64,000 bases of DNA from Streptomyces halstedii (lineage in GTDB: Bacteria > Actinomycetota > Actinomycetes > Streptomycetales > Streptomycetaceae), in NCBI GenBank assembly GCA_000720535.1, contig JOAZ01000031.1, forward strand, positions 1 through 64,000. The letters run 5' to 3'. The translations under genes and the position numbers were made by a program. The notes under the pieces were generated by a model, which saw nothing but the letters and a program-made list of their open reading frames with translations, did not search any database and had not been told where the DNA came from. Each line of letters opens with the position of its first letter. Position 1 is the first letter of the stretch. Positions 15,567-25,733 of the stretch are shown here, one piece after another.

Positions 15567-16613
15567 TCAGCAGACCTCCTTGACGTCCACGGGACGGCCT
15601 TCGTCCGCGCTGAGCTGGGCCGCCAGGGCGGCGGCGAGGGCCGCGCGCACCTGGTGGGGCGCGGTCAGCGGCTCCGCGACGCCGTCGAGCACGTCGCGCA
15701 GGTGCCTGGTCTGCTCGGCCATCGCCCCCTCGATCGAGGCGGGGGCGACGGGCTGCGCGGTGTGCGCGCGGGGCTCGTCCTCGCTGCTGTGGTGCAGGGT
15801 CCCGGTGGTGCCGGAGAGCATGAGGCGGCGGACGAACGTGCCGCGTGCGGCGAGGGCGTAGCAGAGTTCGACGGTGGCGAGCGCGCCGCCCGCGAAGCGT
15901 ACGAGGATCTGGAAGCTGTCGGGGGTCGGCATCCCGGGCGCCCAGGTCCGGCAGGGGCGGGCGAAGACCCGGACCGGTTCGTCGTCCATGAGCCAGGTCA
16001 GCAGGTCCAGGGCGTGCACGCCGTTGTGGGCGACATGGCCGCCGGAGCGGGCCGCGTCCAGCTGCCAGCCCCGCCAGCCGCCGGGCCAGACGTGCCCGGT
16101 GTACCAGGTGAGGTGGGCCAGGCGGGGTGTGCCGATCACGCCGTCGGCGACCGCCTGGGCGATGTCGAGGTGGACGGGCTGGAAGCGGGCCGTCTGCGCG
16201 ACGAGGAGGGGCCGGGCGGCCTTCTTCGCGGCCGCCAGGACGCGGTCGGCGTCGGCCACCCTCAGGGCGGCGGGCTTCTCCAGCAGGACCGCCTTGCCCG
16301 CGACGAACGCGGCCACCGAGAGGTCGGCGTGCGACTCGGGAGAGGTGCAGACGGCGGTGACGTCGACGGCGTCGGACCAGGCGGTCGCCGGGTCGGTGGA
16401 CCAGGTGGCGCCCTCCGCGAGGGCGGCCAGCGCGGCGGCGCGTTCGGGGTGCCGGTCCACGACGTGGGCCAGCCGCACACCGGGGACTCCGGCGAGCGCG
16501 GTGACATGGTCGCGGGCGATGGCGCCGGCGCCGATGACGGCCACACGGTGGTCGGTTCCTCGTCGTCCGGGATGGGACAACCTCTTCTGTCCAGGCTCAG
16601 GGCCGGAGTTCAC
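15567..16613 (-). CDS. Gfo/Idh/MocA family oxidoreductase
   Basis: This 348-residue protein has the nucleotide-binding strand VAVIGAGAIARDHVTAL (from residue 24), ESHADLSVAAFVAGKAVLLEKPAAL with the EKP catalytic lysine motif, and GGHVAHNGVHALDLLTWLM with the conserved His. It probably oxidises or reduces a sugar, inositol or sugar-acid derivative with NAD(P). The GTG at 16613 has AGGAG seven bases upstream. It is the first gene of an operon with the second oxidoreductase, behind a promoter covered by an AGACAT/ATGTCT palindrome. The substrate is unknown. Confidence 0.88.
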   Translation of the reverse strand: MNSGPEPGQKRLSHPGRRGTDHRVAVIGAGAIARDHVTALAGVPGVRLAHVVDRHPERAAALAALAEGATWSTDPATAWSDAVDVTAVCTSPESHADLSVAAFVAGKAVLLEKPAALRVADADRVLAAAKKAARPLLVAQTARFQPVHLDIAQAVADGVIGTPRLAHLTWYTGHVWPGGWRGWQLDAARSGGHVAHNGVHALDLLTWLMDDEPVRVFARPCRTWAPGMPTPDSFQILVRFAGGALATVELCYALAARGTFVRRLMLSGTTGTLHHSSEDEPRAHTAQPVAPASIEGAMAEQTRHLRDVLDGVAEPLTAPHQVRAALAAALAAQLSADEGRPVDVKEVC

Positions 16614-16641
16614 CCGCTGCTCCTCACGCTCGGCTCACTTG

Positions 16642-16670
16642 AACCTAGGACATCAGACATCTTATGTCTA
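16642..16670 (-). promoter_or_regulatory. Promoter with overlapping operator for the oxidoreductase pair
   Basis: On the minus strand TAGACA (16665-16670), a 17-bp spacer and TAGGTT (16642-16647) form a promoter. The palindrome AGACAT-CTT-ATGTCT (16655-16669) overlaps the -35 and spacer, a repressor position. GntR-family proteins are a plausible binder; none is adjacent. Confidence 0.6.
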
Positions 16671-16738
16671 CCCTCGCCAGGTTCACCCAGAACGCCCCTT
16701 CCCCACCGCTCCGCCCACTCGCGGGCCGCAGGACAAGA

Positions 16739-16785
16739 CCACGGGGCGGCCGGAACCGTCGTGACCGGTTCCGGCCGCCCCGTGG
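16739..16785 (-). terminator. Terminator of the siderophore-binding protein gene
   Basis: A perfect 20-bp stem (16739-16758 with 16766-16785) and a 7-nt loop lie 80 nt past the stop of the binding-protein gene. Confidence 0.85.
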
Positions 16786-16863
16786 CCGCCGTTCGTCCCC
16801 CGCACGGCACCCGCTCCCGGGCGCCGTGTCAGGTCGCCCGCTTTCCGGGCACCGCGTGGGGTC

Positions 16864-17898
16864 CTACTTCATCTTCTCCGCGAACAGCGGGGCCACCTTG
16901 TCCAGCGCGTACACCGTGGAGAGCACCGAGTCGGTGGCGAACGCCTGGCTGAGGATCTCGTCGTCGAAGACGAGGGAGTGGCCGGCCTTCACGGACGGGA
17001 CCGCCTTGTACAGCGGGTCGCCGCTGATGTCGGAGGCGGGGATGCCGATGGGGGACATCACCGTCAGGTCGGCGTCGAGGAGGTCCAGGTTCTCCTTGGA
17101 GACGGAGACGGAGAAGCCCTCTCCGGCCTTGGCCTCGACGGCCGGGTTGTTCGTGAAGCCGAGGCGCTCGACGAAGTCGACACGTCCGGTGCCGGAGACG
17201 TAGGCGCCGTACCCCTCGGACGTGCGCGAGCCCAGCGTGATGGTGCTGCCCTTGAACTCGGGGTGCGCCTTCACGGCCTCCGCGAACTTCGCCTCGGTGT
17301 CGGCGATGAGCTTCTCACCCTTCTCCGGCACACCGAGCGCGGCGGAGACCATCTCGGTCTGCTTCTCCCACGTCTGCTTGTACTGGTCGCCGCCCTCGGG
17401 CACGCCCACGGTCGGGGCTATCTTGCTCAGGGTCTCGTAACGCGTCTTGTCACCACTGGACTTGGTGTCCAGGATCAGGTCCGGCTGGAGGGCCGCGATC
17501 TTCTCGTACTCGGGCTCCAGCGTGCCGATGATCTCGGGCTTCTTGTCGTACATGCCCTTGGCCCAGGGGCCGACGCCCTCGCCGCCGAACGCCAGCCAGT
17601 CGCTCGCCCCGACCGGCTGCCCGCCGAGCGCGAGGACCGTCTCGGCGTCGCCCCAGCCGAGCGCGACGATGCGCCGGGGGGCCTTGTCGATGGTGATCTC
17701 GCCGAACTTGGTGTCCACCTTCGCGGGGAAGGCGCCGTCGGACGAACCGCCCGACGCCGAGGGGGCGGCGCTGTCGGAGTCGTCCGAGGAGCCGCAGGCG
17801 GCCAGCCCCACCAGCAGGGCGGCGACGGCACCCGCCATGAGGACGGGGGTGCGGCGGGGACGCCGGGCGCGGGGGGTGCGGGAGACGGAATCGTTCAT
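16864..17898 (-). CDS. Iron-siderophore ABC transporter substrate-binding lipoprotein
   Basis: This 344-residue protein begins with a lipoprotein signal (VAALLVGLAAC, lipobox LAAC, Cys near residue 35) and a Ser/Asp-rich linker. The Peripla_BP_2 domain follows: PRRIVALGWGDAETVLALGGQPVGASD, then EKIAALQPDLILDTKSSGDKTRYETLSKIAPTV. It captures a ferric siderophore outside the membrane for the permease-ATPase encoded downstream of it on the map. It has its own iron box 6-24 bp upstream of the ATG at 17898, so it is expressed separately from the permease operon under iron limitation. Confidence 0.9.
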   Translation of the reverse strand: MNDSVSRTPRARRPRRTPVLMAGAVAALLVGLAACGSSDDSDSAAPSASGGSSDGAFPAKVDTKFGEITIDKAPRRIVALGWGDAETVLALGGQPVGASDWLAFGGEGVGPWAKGMYDKKPEIIGTLEPEYEKIAALQPDLILDTKSSGDKTRYETLSKIAPTVGVPEGGDQYKQTWEKQTEMVSAALGVPEKGEKLIADTEAKFAEAVKAHPEFKGSTITLGSRTSEGYGAYVSGTGRVDFVERLGFTNNPAVEAKAGEGFSVSVSKENLDLLDADLTVMSPIGIPASDISGDPLYKAVPSVKAGHSLVFDDEILSQAFATDSVLSTVYALDKVAPLFAEKMK

Positions 17899-17903
17899 AC
17901 CTC

Positions 17904-17922
17904 TTAGGTTAGCCTCACCTAA
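17904..17922. promoter_or_regulatory. Iron box (DmdR/IdeR operator)
   Basis: TTAGGTTAGCCTCACCTAA matches the 19-bp actinobacterial iron-box consensus at nearly every position. It lies immediately upstream of the siderophore-binding protein gene. DmdR1/IdeR with ferrous iron would repress it. Confidence 0.92.
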
Positions 17923-17954
17923 AGACAACGATGCCGCCGGGGCCCGGCCGCCCC

Positions 17955-18824
17955 TCAGGCGACCGTCTCCCCCACGTGGTGGCGGCCCAGCGGCACCACC
18001 ATCGGCGTGGCCGACGCGGGGTCGTCCAGAACGGTGCAGCGCATCCCGAAGACCTCCCCGACCAGTTCCTCGGTCACGATGTCGCGCGGACGGCCCTCCG
18101 CGAGGATCCGTCCGCCCTTCATGGCGATCATGTGGTCGGCGTACCGGCAGGCGAGGTTCAGGTCGTGCAGCACGGCGACCATGGTGACGCCGCGCTCCCG
18201 GTTCAGGTCGGTGAGCAGGTCGAGGACGTCCAGCTGGTGGCTGACGTCCAGGAAGGTCGTCGGCTCGTCCAGCAGGAGTATGTCCGTACGCTGCGACAGG
18301 GCCATGGCGATCCACACGCGCTGGCGCTGGCCGCCCGACAGTTCGTCCACCGGGCGGTCGGCGAGTTCCAGGACGTCGGTGGACAGGAGTGCCCGCGCGA
18401 CCGCCTCGTCGTCCTCGGCGGTCCACCGCCTGAACCATCCCTGGTGCGGGTAGCGGCCGCGCCCCACGAGGTCGGACACCGTGATGCCCTCGGGGGCGGA
18501 GGGGCTCTGCGGGAGGATGCCGAGCACCGCGGCGACCTCCTTGGTCGGCATCTCCTGGATGCTGCGGCCGTCCAGCAGCACCGCGCCCCCGGTGGGCGGG
18601 AGCAGCCGGGCCATCGCCCGCAGCAGGGTGGACTTCCCGCAGGCGTTGGGGCCCACGATGACCGTCATCCGTCCCGGCGGGACGCTCACGTCCAGGCCGG
18701 AGACGATCTCCCGGTCGCCGTATCCCAGGCGGACGTCCCGCGCTTGCAGAGTGTGATCAGCCACGACGGGGCCGTGCCTTTCCTTGTCGTACGTCTCAGG
18801 GTCGTGCGTCCCGGGTGCCGGCAC
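17955..18824 (-). CDS. Iron-siderophore ABC transporter ATP-binding protein
   Basis: This 289-residue protein has Walker A GPNACGKST, Q-loop ILPQSPSAPEG, signature [15 protein letters not shown], Walker B DILLLDEPTTFLD and the H-loop AVLHDLN, the pattern of FepC/FecE ATPases. It energises ferric-siderophore import. The GTG at 18824 has GGGAGG five bases upstream, inside the end of the preceding permease gene. It is the last gene of the permease-permease-ATPase operon. Confidence 0.93.
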   Translation of the reverse strand: MPAPGTHDPETYDKERHGPVVADHTLQARDVRLGYGDREIVSGLDVSVPPGRMTVIVGPNACGKSTLLRAMARLLPPTGGAVLLDGRSIQEMPTKEVAAVLGILPQSPSAPEGITVSDLVGRGRYPHQGWFRRWTAEDDEAVARALLSTDVLELADRPVDELSGGQRQRVWIAMALSQRTDILLLDEPTTFLDVSHQLDVLDLLTDLNRERGVTMVAVLHDLNLACRYADHMIAMKGGRILAEGRPRDIVTEELVGEVFGMRCTVLDDPASATPMVVPLGRHHVGETVA

Positions 18825-18825
18825 G

Positions 18826-19899
18826 TCAGCCTCCCGAGCCCACGCGGTTGGCGCGGGCCAGGAGCAGCAGCAGGTACGGGGCGCCGATGATGCTGGTGAC
18901 CACGCCCACCGGCAGCTGGACCGACGGCAGCAGGTGCTGGGCGGCGAAGTCGGCGACCAGGACGAGCAGCGCTCCGGTCAGCGCGGAGTGCGCCAGGGCC
19001 GCGCCCCGGTGCGGGACCAGGCGGCGGGCGATCGGCGCGGACACGAACGCCACGAATCCGACGGGTCCGGCCGCCGCGGTGGCGACGCCCGCGAGGGCGA
19101 CCGCGCAGCCGAGGAGGGCCAGGCGGCCGGGCTCGACGCGGGCCCCGAGCCCGGCCGCGGTGTCGTCGCCGAGCTGGAGGGGACCCAGGGCGCGGGCGGC
19201 GAGGGCGGTGAGGGGCAGGAGGACGGAGAGGGCGATCAGCAGGGGCCACATCTGGTTCCAGGAGCGGCCGTTGAGGCTGCCCGTGAGCCAGAGGTAGGCC
19301 TCCTGCGCGTCGGTGGTGTCGGAGCGGGCCATCACGTACCAGACGACGCTGGTCAGTCCGGTGCCGACGCCGATGCCGATCAGGACGAGGCGCTGGCCGG
19401 CGACGCCCTGCCGCCAGGCGAGGAGATAGATCGCGGCGCCGGAGACCAGCGAGCCGACGAGGGCGCTCGCGGACAGGGTGAGGCCGCTGACCTGGAAGAG
19501 CAGGGCCGCGGTGACGGCGACCGCGCTCGCCCCCGCGCTGATGCCGATGATGTCGGGGCTGGCCAGCGGGTTGCGCAGCACGGACTGGAAGACGGCCCCG
19601 GAGAGCCCGAAGCCGGTGCCGACGAGGACGGCGAGCAGGGCGCGGGGCAGCCGCAGTTCCAGCACGACGAACCGCGAGCCGCCGTCGCCGCCCCCGAACA
19701 GGGTGTCGACGACCTTGCCGAGCGGCATCACCATGTCACCGACGCTGAGCGAGACGGCGAAGACCGCCACCAGGGCCGCCAGCAGGGCGGCGCCGACCAG
19801 GACGGAGCGCCGGCGGCCGCGTCCGCGCGCCCCGGCGACCGTGCGGACGGCGTCGGCGAGGCGGGCGTCGGCCGTCTCCTGGAGACGGGTTCCGGTCAC
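18826..19899 (-). CDS. FecCD-family siderophore permease
   Basis: This 357-residue protein has about nine to ten hydrophobic segments and the FecCD motifs: VVLELRLPRALLAVLVGTGFGLSGAVFQSVLRNPLASPDIIGISAGAS, TLTGSL-like region WLTGSLNGR, and GPVGFVAFVSAPIARRLVPH (the ATPase-coupling helix). It pairs with the upstream permease to form the channel. The GTG at 19899 overlaps the previous stop by four bases (GTGA). Confidence 0.92.
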   Translation of the reverse strand: MTGTRLQETADARLADAVRTVAGARGRGRRRSVLVGAALLAALVAVFAVSLSVGDMVMPLGKVVDTLFGGGDGGSRFVVLELRLPRALLAVLVGTGFGLSGAVFQSVLRNPLASPDIIGISAGASAVAVTAALLFQVSGLTLSASALVGSLVSGAAIYLLAWRQGVAGQRLVLIGIGVGTGLTSVVWYVMARSDTTDAQEAYLWLTGSLNGRSWNQMWPLLIALSVLLPLTALAARALGPLQLGDDTAAGLGARVEPGRLALLGCAVALAGVATAAAGPVGFVAFVSAPIARRLVPHRGAALAHSALTGALLVLVADFAAQHLLPSVQLPVGVVTSIIGAPYLLLLLARANRVGSGG

Positions 19900-21014
19900 A
19901 GTTCCACCAGCTTCCTGCGCCGGACGAGCCAGATGAAGGGGACACAGCCGATCGCGGCGGTGACCACGCCCACCTGCACCTCGCCGGGCGGGGCGACGAC
20001 CCGGCCGACGATGTCCGCGACGAGGAGCATCACCGGGGCGAGCACCATGCTGTACGGGAGCACCCAGCGGTAGTCGGGGCCGGTGATGAGCCGGGCGGCG
20101 TGCGGGACGGCGAGGCCGACGAAGCCGATCGGACCGGCGACGACCGTGGCCGCCCCGCACAGCAGCACCACGGCGAGCGCCGACGTCAGCCGGGCGAGCC
20201 CGACGCGCTGGCCGAGGCCGCGCGCCAGGTCGTCGCCGAGGGACAGGGCGTTGAGCTGCGGCCCCAGTGCCAGCGCGAGCACGGCGCCGGCCACGACGAA
20301 GGGCGACGCCTGCCAGAGCACGTCGGCGTCCCGGGCGGTCAGCGCGCCGAGCTGCCAGAAGCGGAACCGGTCGTAGCCCTCGCGGTCCTGGAGCAGGACG
20401 GCGCTGGTCACGGAGGTCAGTACGGCGCTGGTCGCGGCGCCCGCGAGCGCCAGCTTCACCGGGGTCGCGCCCTCCCGGCCGAGCGAGCCCACCCCGTACA
20501 CCAGGAGGGCGGCGAGCAGGGCCCCGAGGAAGCCGAACCAGATGTACTGGGTGGCGGCCGTGAATCCGAGGAAGCTGATCGAGCAGACGACCGCGACGGA
20601 GGCTCCGGCGTTGATGCCGAGGAGCTGCGGGTCGGCGAGCGGGTTGCGGGCCACGCCCTGCATCACCGCGCCCGCCAGGCCCAGCGCGGCCCCGGCCAGC
20701 AGTCCGGCCACGGTGCGGGGGATGCGCACCTCCCGCACGATGAGCTGGCCCTTGACCTGGAGGTCCGGGTCGAAGACGCCACGCAGCACGTCGTGGAAGG
20801 GGACGTCGCCGGAGCCCACGGCGAGGCTCGCCAGCACGGTCAGCAGGAGTACGGCCGAGGCGGCCACGAGTCCCAGGGCGAGGACGGGCCGGCTGCGGGT
20901 ACGGCGTGGGGGCGGGGTCCCCGTCGTCCGCTGTGGCGTCGCGCTTCGGAGAGCCGGGCCGCTCACGGGCCGCTCACCGCGGCGCGCGGCATACGGTGGT
21001 GCACTGTTCCTCAT
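19896..21014 (-). CDS. FecCD-family siderophore permease
   Basis: This 372-residue membrane protein is the second half of the permease pair. The family motif region reads REVRIPRTVAGLLAGAALGLAGAVMQGVARNPLADPQLLGINAGAS, and the coupling region GPIGFVGLAVPHAARLITGPDYR. It is first in the operon, downstream of a diverged iron box at 21095-21113. The N-terminal 40 residues are polar and rich in Arg/Pro. Confidence 0.92.
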   Translation of the reverse strand: MRNSAPPYAARRGERPVSGPALRSATPQRTTGTPPPRRTRSRPVLALGLVAASAVLLLTVLASLAVGSGDVPFHDVLRGVFDPDLQVKGQLIVREVRIPRTVAGLLAGAALGLAGAVMQGVARNPLADPQLLGINAGASVAVVCSISFLGFTAATQYIWFGFLGALLAALLVYGVGSLGREGATPVKLALAGAATSAVLTSVTSAVLLQDREGYDRFRFWQLGALTARDADVLWQASPFVVAGAVLALALGPQLNALSLGDDLARGLGQRVGLARLTSALAVVLLCGAATVVAGPIGFVGLAVPHAARLITGPDYRWVLPYSMVLAPVMLLVADIVGRVVAPPGEVQVGVVTAAIGCVPFIWLVRRRKLVEL

Positions 21015-21094
21015 CCTGTTCGTCGCTTCCCCCGCTCCCCCGGGTCCCGGCCGCGGAACGGCACCCCGGGACGGGGAGCATACGGGAGCCTAAG

Positions 21095-21113
21095 TAAGGT
21101 GAGCCTAACAGCG
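21095..21113. promoter_or_regulatory. Diverged iron box
   Basis: TAAGGTGAGCCTAAC within 21095-21113 matches the core of the 19-bp iron box on the reverse strand, with a degenerate right end. It lies between the permease operon (start 21014) and the divergent PPOX gene (start 21155) and could serve both. Confidence 0.75.
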
Positions 21114-21154
21114 CCAGGTCAGCGTGGTGCTGCCGAGCCCCCACACGGTACGGA

Positions 21155-21757
21155 GTGTCCCCCTTGTCGAACGCCGCGCCCGCGGGCGCCGCCGTCACCG
21201 CCCCCGCCGGGGACCCGCTGGCCGGAGCCGTCCCCCTGGAGTCGGCCGAGGAACTCCGCGAGATCATGGGCACCCCGTGGCCCCTGGTCATCGACAAGGT
21301 CCATGACCGGCTCACCGAGGCCGACCTCGATCTGCTGGCCCGCGCGCCGTTCTGTGCCGTGTCCACCTCCGACGCCGACGGCAACTGCGACACCTCGCCG
21401 CGCGGCGGTGAGCCGGGCTTCACCCAGGTCCTGGACGCGCGGACGCTGGCCATGCCCGACCTGCCGGGCAACCGGCGGGCCGACAGCTTCCAGAACATCC
21501 TGTCCAACCCGCACGTGGGGCTGCTCTTCCTCATACCGGGCGTGATGACCGTGCTGCGGATCAACGGCCGCGCCCGGATCCTCACGGACGCGCCCTTCTT
21601 CGACGCGATGGCGGTGAAGGGGCGGCGCCCCCACCTGGCGCTCGTCGTGGAGATCGACGAGATCTATCTGCACTGCCCGGCGTCCCTCAAGCGCTCGGGC
21701 CTGTGGGCCCCGGACACCTGGGAAGGCGCGCCCCGCTCGGGCGCGGGGCCGGCCTAG
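21155..21757 (+). CDS. PPOX-type FMN-binding flavoprotein
   Basis: This 200-residue protein belongs to the pyridoxamine-phosphate-oxidase-like split-barrel family: LLARAPFCAVSTSDADGNCDTSPRGGEPGFTQVLD, then DLPGNRRADSFQNILSNPHVGLLFLIPG and VLRINGRARI. It matches the MSMEG_1061-type subgroup of FMN-dependent oxidoreductases. Sitting divergent to siderophore uptake across an iron box, it may act in iron or siderophore metabolism; this is inference. The GTG at 21155 is directly behind CGGA; TTG at 21164, nine bases on, has better spacing to GGAG. Its TAG overlaps the stop of the convergent gene. Confidence 0.85.
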   Translation: MSPLSNAAPAGAAVTAPAGDPLAGAVPLESAEELREIMGTPWPLVIDKVHDRLTEADLDLLARAPFCAVSTSDADGNCDTSPRGGEPGFTQVLDARTLAMPDLPGNRRADSFQNILSNPHVGLLFLIPGVMTVLRINGRARILTDAPFFDAMAVKGRRPHLALVVEIDEIYLHCPASLKRSGLWAPDTWEGAPRSGAGPA

Positions 21758-23136
21758 AAGCCGCCGCCGTCGAACCCTCCGCCGCCCCCGAAGCCGCCGC
21801 CGTCGCCGAACCCGCCGCCGTCGCCGCCGAAGCCGGAGGAGTCGAAGTCGGAGCCGGAGAAGTCGCCGCCGCTCCAGTCGCCGCCCGCGCCGAAGTCTCC
21901 GCCGCCGTACTCGGCCGCGTACGCCGGGGTCGAGAGCATCGAGCCGAGCATCGTGCCGACGAGCAGACCGGGCAGCAGTCCGCCGCCGAAGTAACCGCCC
22001 GCCCACGGACCGTAGGCGGGCCCGGCCTCCCAGTACGGGCGGCGGGAGCCGTCGCCGGCGTCGACCGTGCGGCTCATCGGGTCCTGGCCCTCGCGCAGCC
22101 GCACCTCGTCGGCGGCGCACACCGGGACCTCGCGGGCCGTGCCGCCGGAGGGCTGCCACCGCACGTCCGCGACGGACGGGCCGTGCCGGGGGTCGAAGAA
22201 GCAGGGCGGGCGCCGGGCGGGCAGCTCACGGTGGGCGCGGCGGGCGTCCAGGACGGCGAGGGAGTAGCGGCCGTCCTCCAGGGCCTCGGTCACCCCGCGT
22301 ACGTCGGACGGGCGCCGGGCGGCGGCCATGCGTGACTTGGCGTCCTCGTAGGAGTCGAGCGCCCGCTCGTAGTCCGCGCGCATCGCGTCGTCGGCGCCCG
22401 CCTCCGCGGGGTGGAAGTCGAGGCGGTCCAGGGTCTCGCCGTAGGCGGTGATGTCCTCGTCCACGACGACCCGGAGCTTGTCCAGCGAGGCCCGTTCCTC
22501 CTCGGCCTGGCGCCTGCGGTTGCGGCGGACCACCGCGTACGCGGCGCCGCCGCCGAGGACGGCGACCGCGCCGAGGACGACCAGGCCGGCCAGGGGTGCG
22601 GCACCGTTCGCACCGCCGTCGGACCCGCCGGACCAGGAGGCGGGGGCGCTGCCCCGGGCCTGTTCGACGGCGCGGTCGACGAAGGCGTTGAGCTGGGTGG
22701 CGGCGTCGGTGCCGGTGCCGGGTGCCTTGACGGCCGTGGTGAGGTTGGCGACCGCCCGGACCGGCATGACCTGCGGGTCGGCCCCGGCGTCGAACCCGTT
22801 CCCGAGGCGGACGGCGTAGACCCCGGTGATGCCGGTGTCGCTCCGGAGGTCCTGGAGGAGGTGGTCCGGTGGGAACGCGGACGTCGCGGGCAGCACGGCC
22901 ACGAAGACCGGCTTGTCGGCGTCCTTGATCTTCTTTTCGAGCGCCGCCTTCTGGGAGGAGGTGAGCTGGTCCGCCGCCGCCGGGTCCACGTACACCGGGC
23001 CCTGGCGCAGGGCGCGGGCCGCGTCGTCGAGGGTGGCGGGTGCGGCCGCCGTGGCGGCGGGCGCACCGGCCGGCACCACCGCCGAGAGAATCAGCAGCAG
23101 ACCGGCCCACAGGGGCATGAACAGCCTCTTCCGCAT
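21754..23136 (-). CDS. Membrane protein with Gly/Asp-rich C-terminus, function unknown
   Basis: This 460-residue protein starts with a signal peptide or first membrane segment (MRKRLFMPLWAGLLLILSAVVPAG). An extracytoplasmic domain (about 40-165, PVYVDPAAADQLTSSQKAALEKKI...) precedes one membrane helix (about 185-207, LAGLVVLGAVAVLGGGAAYAVV), an Arg/Glu-rich coiled segment, and a low-complexity tail of GGxFGxGG repeats from about residue 410. The N-terminal domain resembles TPM-like domains, though I cannot confirm this. ATG 23136 was chosen because it starts the signal peptide. Its TAG lies in the same CTAG (21754-21757) as the stop of the convergent PPOX gene. Confidence 0.75.
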   Translation of the reverse strand: MRKRLFMPLWAGLLLILSAVVPAGAPAATAAAPATLDDAARALRQGPVYVDPAAADQLTSSQKAALEKKIKDADKPVFVAVLPATSAFPPDHLLQDLRSDTGITGVYAVRLGNGFDAGADPQVMPVRAVANLTTAVKAPGTGTDAATQLNAFVDRAVEQARGSAPASWSGGSDGGANGAAPLAGLVVLGAVAVLGGGAAYAVVRRNRRRQAEEERASLDKLRVVVDEDITAYGETLDRLDFHPAEAGADDAMRADYERALDSYEDAKSRMAAARRPSDVRGVTEALEDGRYSLAVLDARRAHRELPARRPPCFFDPRHGPSVADVRWQPSGGTAREVPVCAADEVRLREGQDPMSRTVDAGDGSRRPYWEAGPAYGPWAGGYFGGGLLPGLLVGTMLGSMLSTPAYAAEYGGGDFGAGGDWSGGDFSGSDFDSSGFGGDGGGFGDGGGFGGGGGFDGGGF

Positions 23137-23213
23137 GGAACAAACGTAACCCGAGTGGGTGACGAACGCGCCACCCACTCGGGGCCGGCCCGCGGGGGTG
23201 CCCCTGGTGGGGC

Positions 23214-24626
<1,413 letters not shown>

Positions 24627-24690
24627 GTCACTCCGTAGTTCGGTGGGTCGGGTGGGGATGTGCTCCGGCGGACCGGGCCGGATCGGGCGT

Positions 24691-24714
24691 CCGGACCGGG
24701 CGGGGCCGGTCCGG
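24691..24714 (-). terminator. Hairpin between importer operon and GH1 gene
   Basis: A perfect 9-bp stem (24691-24699 with 24706-24714) and a 6-nt loop lie between the ATPase stop (24738) and the GH1 start. It may be a partial terminator or mRNA processing point that sets GH1 dosage. Confidence 0.45.
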
Positions 24715-24737
24715 GCGCGGGGGTCGGGTCCGCCGGG

Positions 24738-25733
24738 TCAGGCGGGCGGGGCGGGCAGCCAGCAGGCCACCTCGCGCTCCTGTGCCGCGTCCGGGCGGGT
24801 GAGCACGGGGATCCGGCCCGCGCACGGCTCGAAGGCCTTGCCGCAGCGGGGGTGGAAGGCGCATCCGGTGGGCATCGCGGACAGGTGCGGCGGTGAGCCG
24901 GGGATGCCGGTGAGCTCGCGGCGGGGGCCGTGCAGCGCCGGGAAGGAGTGCAGCAGGCCCTCGCTGTAGGGGTGGCGGGGATCGCGGTAGATGTCGGCGG
25001 CACCCGCCTGCTCCACGATCCGGCCGCCGTACATGATCGCGATGCGGTCGGAGAACTCGATCAGCAGCGAGATGTCATGGGTGATGAACACGACGGAGAA
25101 GGAGAGCTGTTCCCGTAGCTCCACGAGCTTGCGCAGAATCTGACGTTGCATCACGACGTCGAGCGCGGTGGTGGGTTCGTCCATGATGACGATCTCGGGT
25201 TCCAGGGCGAGCGCCATCGCGATCATCACCCGCTGACGCATGCCGCCGGACAGCTGGTGCGGGTAGGCGGCGAGCCGGTCGGCGGAGATCCCGACGAGGT
25301 TCAGCAACTCCTTGGCCCGCTCGGTCCGTTCGGCCGCCCGCATCCCGGGGCGGTGCGCGACGAGCACATCGGTGAGCTGGCTGTGGACGGTGTGCACCGG
25401 ATTGAGCGAGTTCATCGCCCCCTGGAACACGATCGACAGCTCCTGCCAGCGGAACGCGCGCAGCTCGTCGGCGCTCAGGGCGAGGATGTCCAGGGTCTCC
25501 CCGCCCGGCCGGTGGTAGTGGACGTCGCCACCGGTGATCACTCCGGGTGGGGAGAGCAGCCGGGTGACCGCGTAGGCGAGCGTGGACTTGCCGGAGCCCG
25601 ACTCGCCCGCGAGACCGAGGACTTCGCCCCGGTGCAGGGTGAGGTCGATGTCCCTGAGGGCGCGGACGCCGCTGGTGCCGGTGCCGTAGTCGACGTTCAG
25701 GCCGCGGATGGTGAGGATCGGCTCGGCGCTCAT
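24738..25733 (-). CDS. Opp/Dpp-type ABC importer ATPase (D subunit)
   Basis: This 331-residue protein has Walker [11 protein letters not shown]-loop [16 protein letters not shown], signature LSGGMRQRVMIAMAL, Walker B IVIMDEPTTALD, and the C-terminal oligopeptide/dipeptide transporter extension with the Cys cluster FHPRCGKAFEPC, a possible iron-sulphur site. Its ATG overlaps the stop of the permease gene (ATGA). Together with the F subunit it drives import of the ligand bound by the family-5 lipoprotein at 28918-30597. Confidence 0.92.
   Translation of the reverse strand: MSAEPILTIRGLNVDYGTGTSGVRALRDIDLTLHRGEVLGLAGESGSGKSTLAYAVTRLLSPPGVITGGDVHYHRPGGETLDILALSADELRAFRWQELSIVFQGAMNSLNPVHTVHSQLTDVLVAHRPGMRAAERTERAKELLNLVGISADRLAAYPHQLSGGMRQRVMIAMALALEPEIVIMDEPTTALDVVMQRQILRKLVELREQLSFSVVFITHDISLLIEFSDRIAIMYGGRIVEQAGAADIYRDPRHPYSEGLLHSFPALHGPRRELTGIPGSPPHLSAMPTGCAFHPRCGKAFEPCAGRIPVLTRPDAAQEREVACWLPAPPA

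Noticed and set aside
14144-15583. Single 479-codon protein on the plus strand covering the DUF397 units and beyond
   Set aside because: Beyond 14514 it is the exact antisense of a recognisable oxidoreductase and shows no domain of its own.
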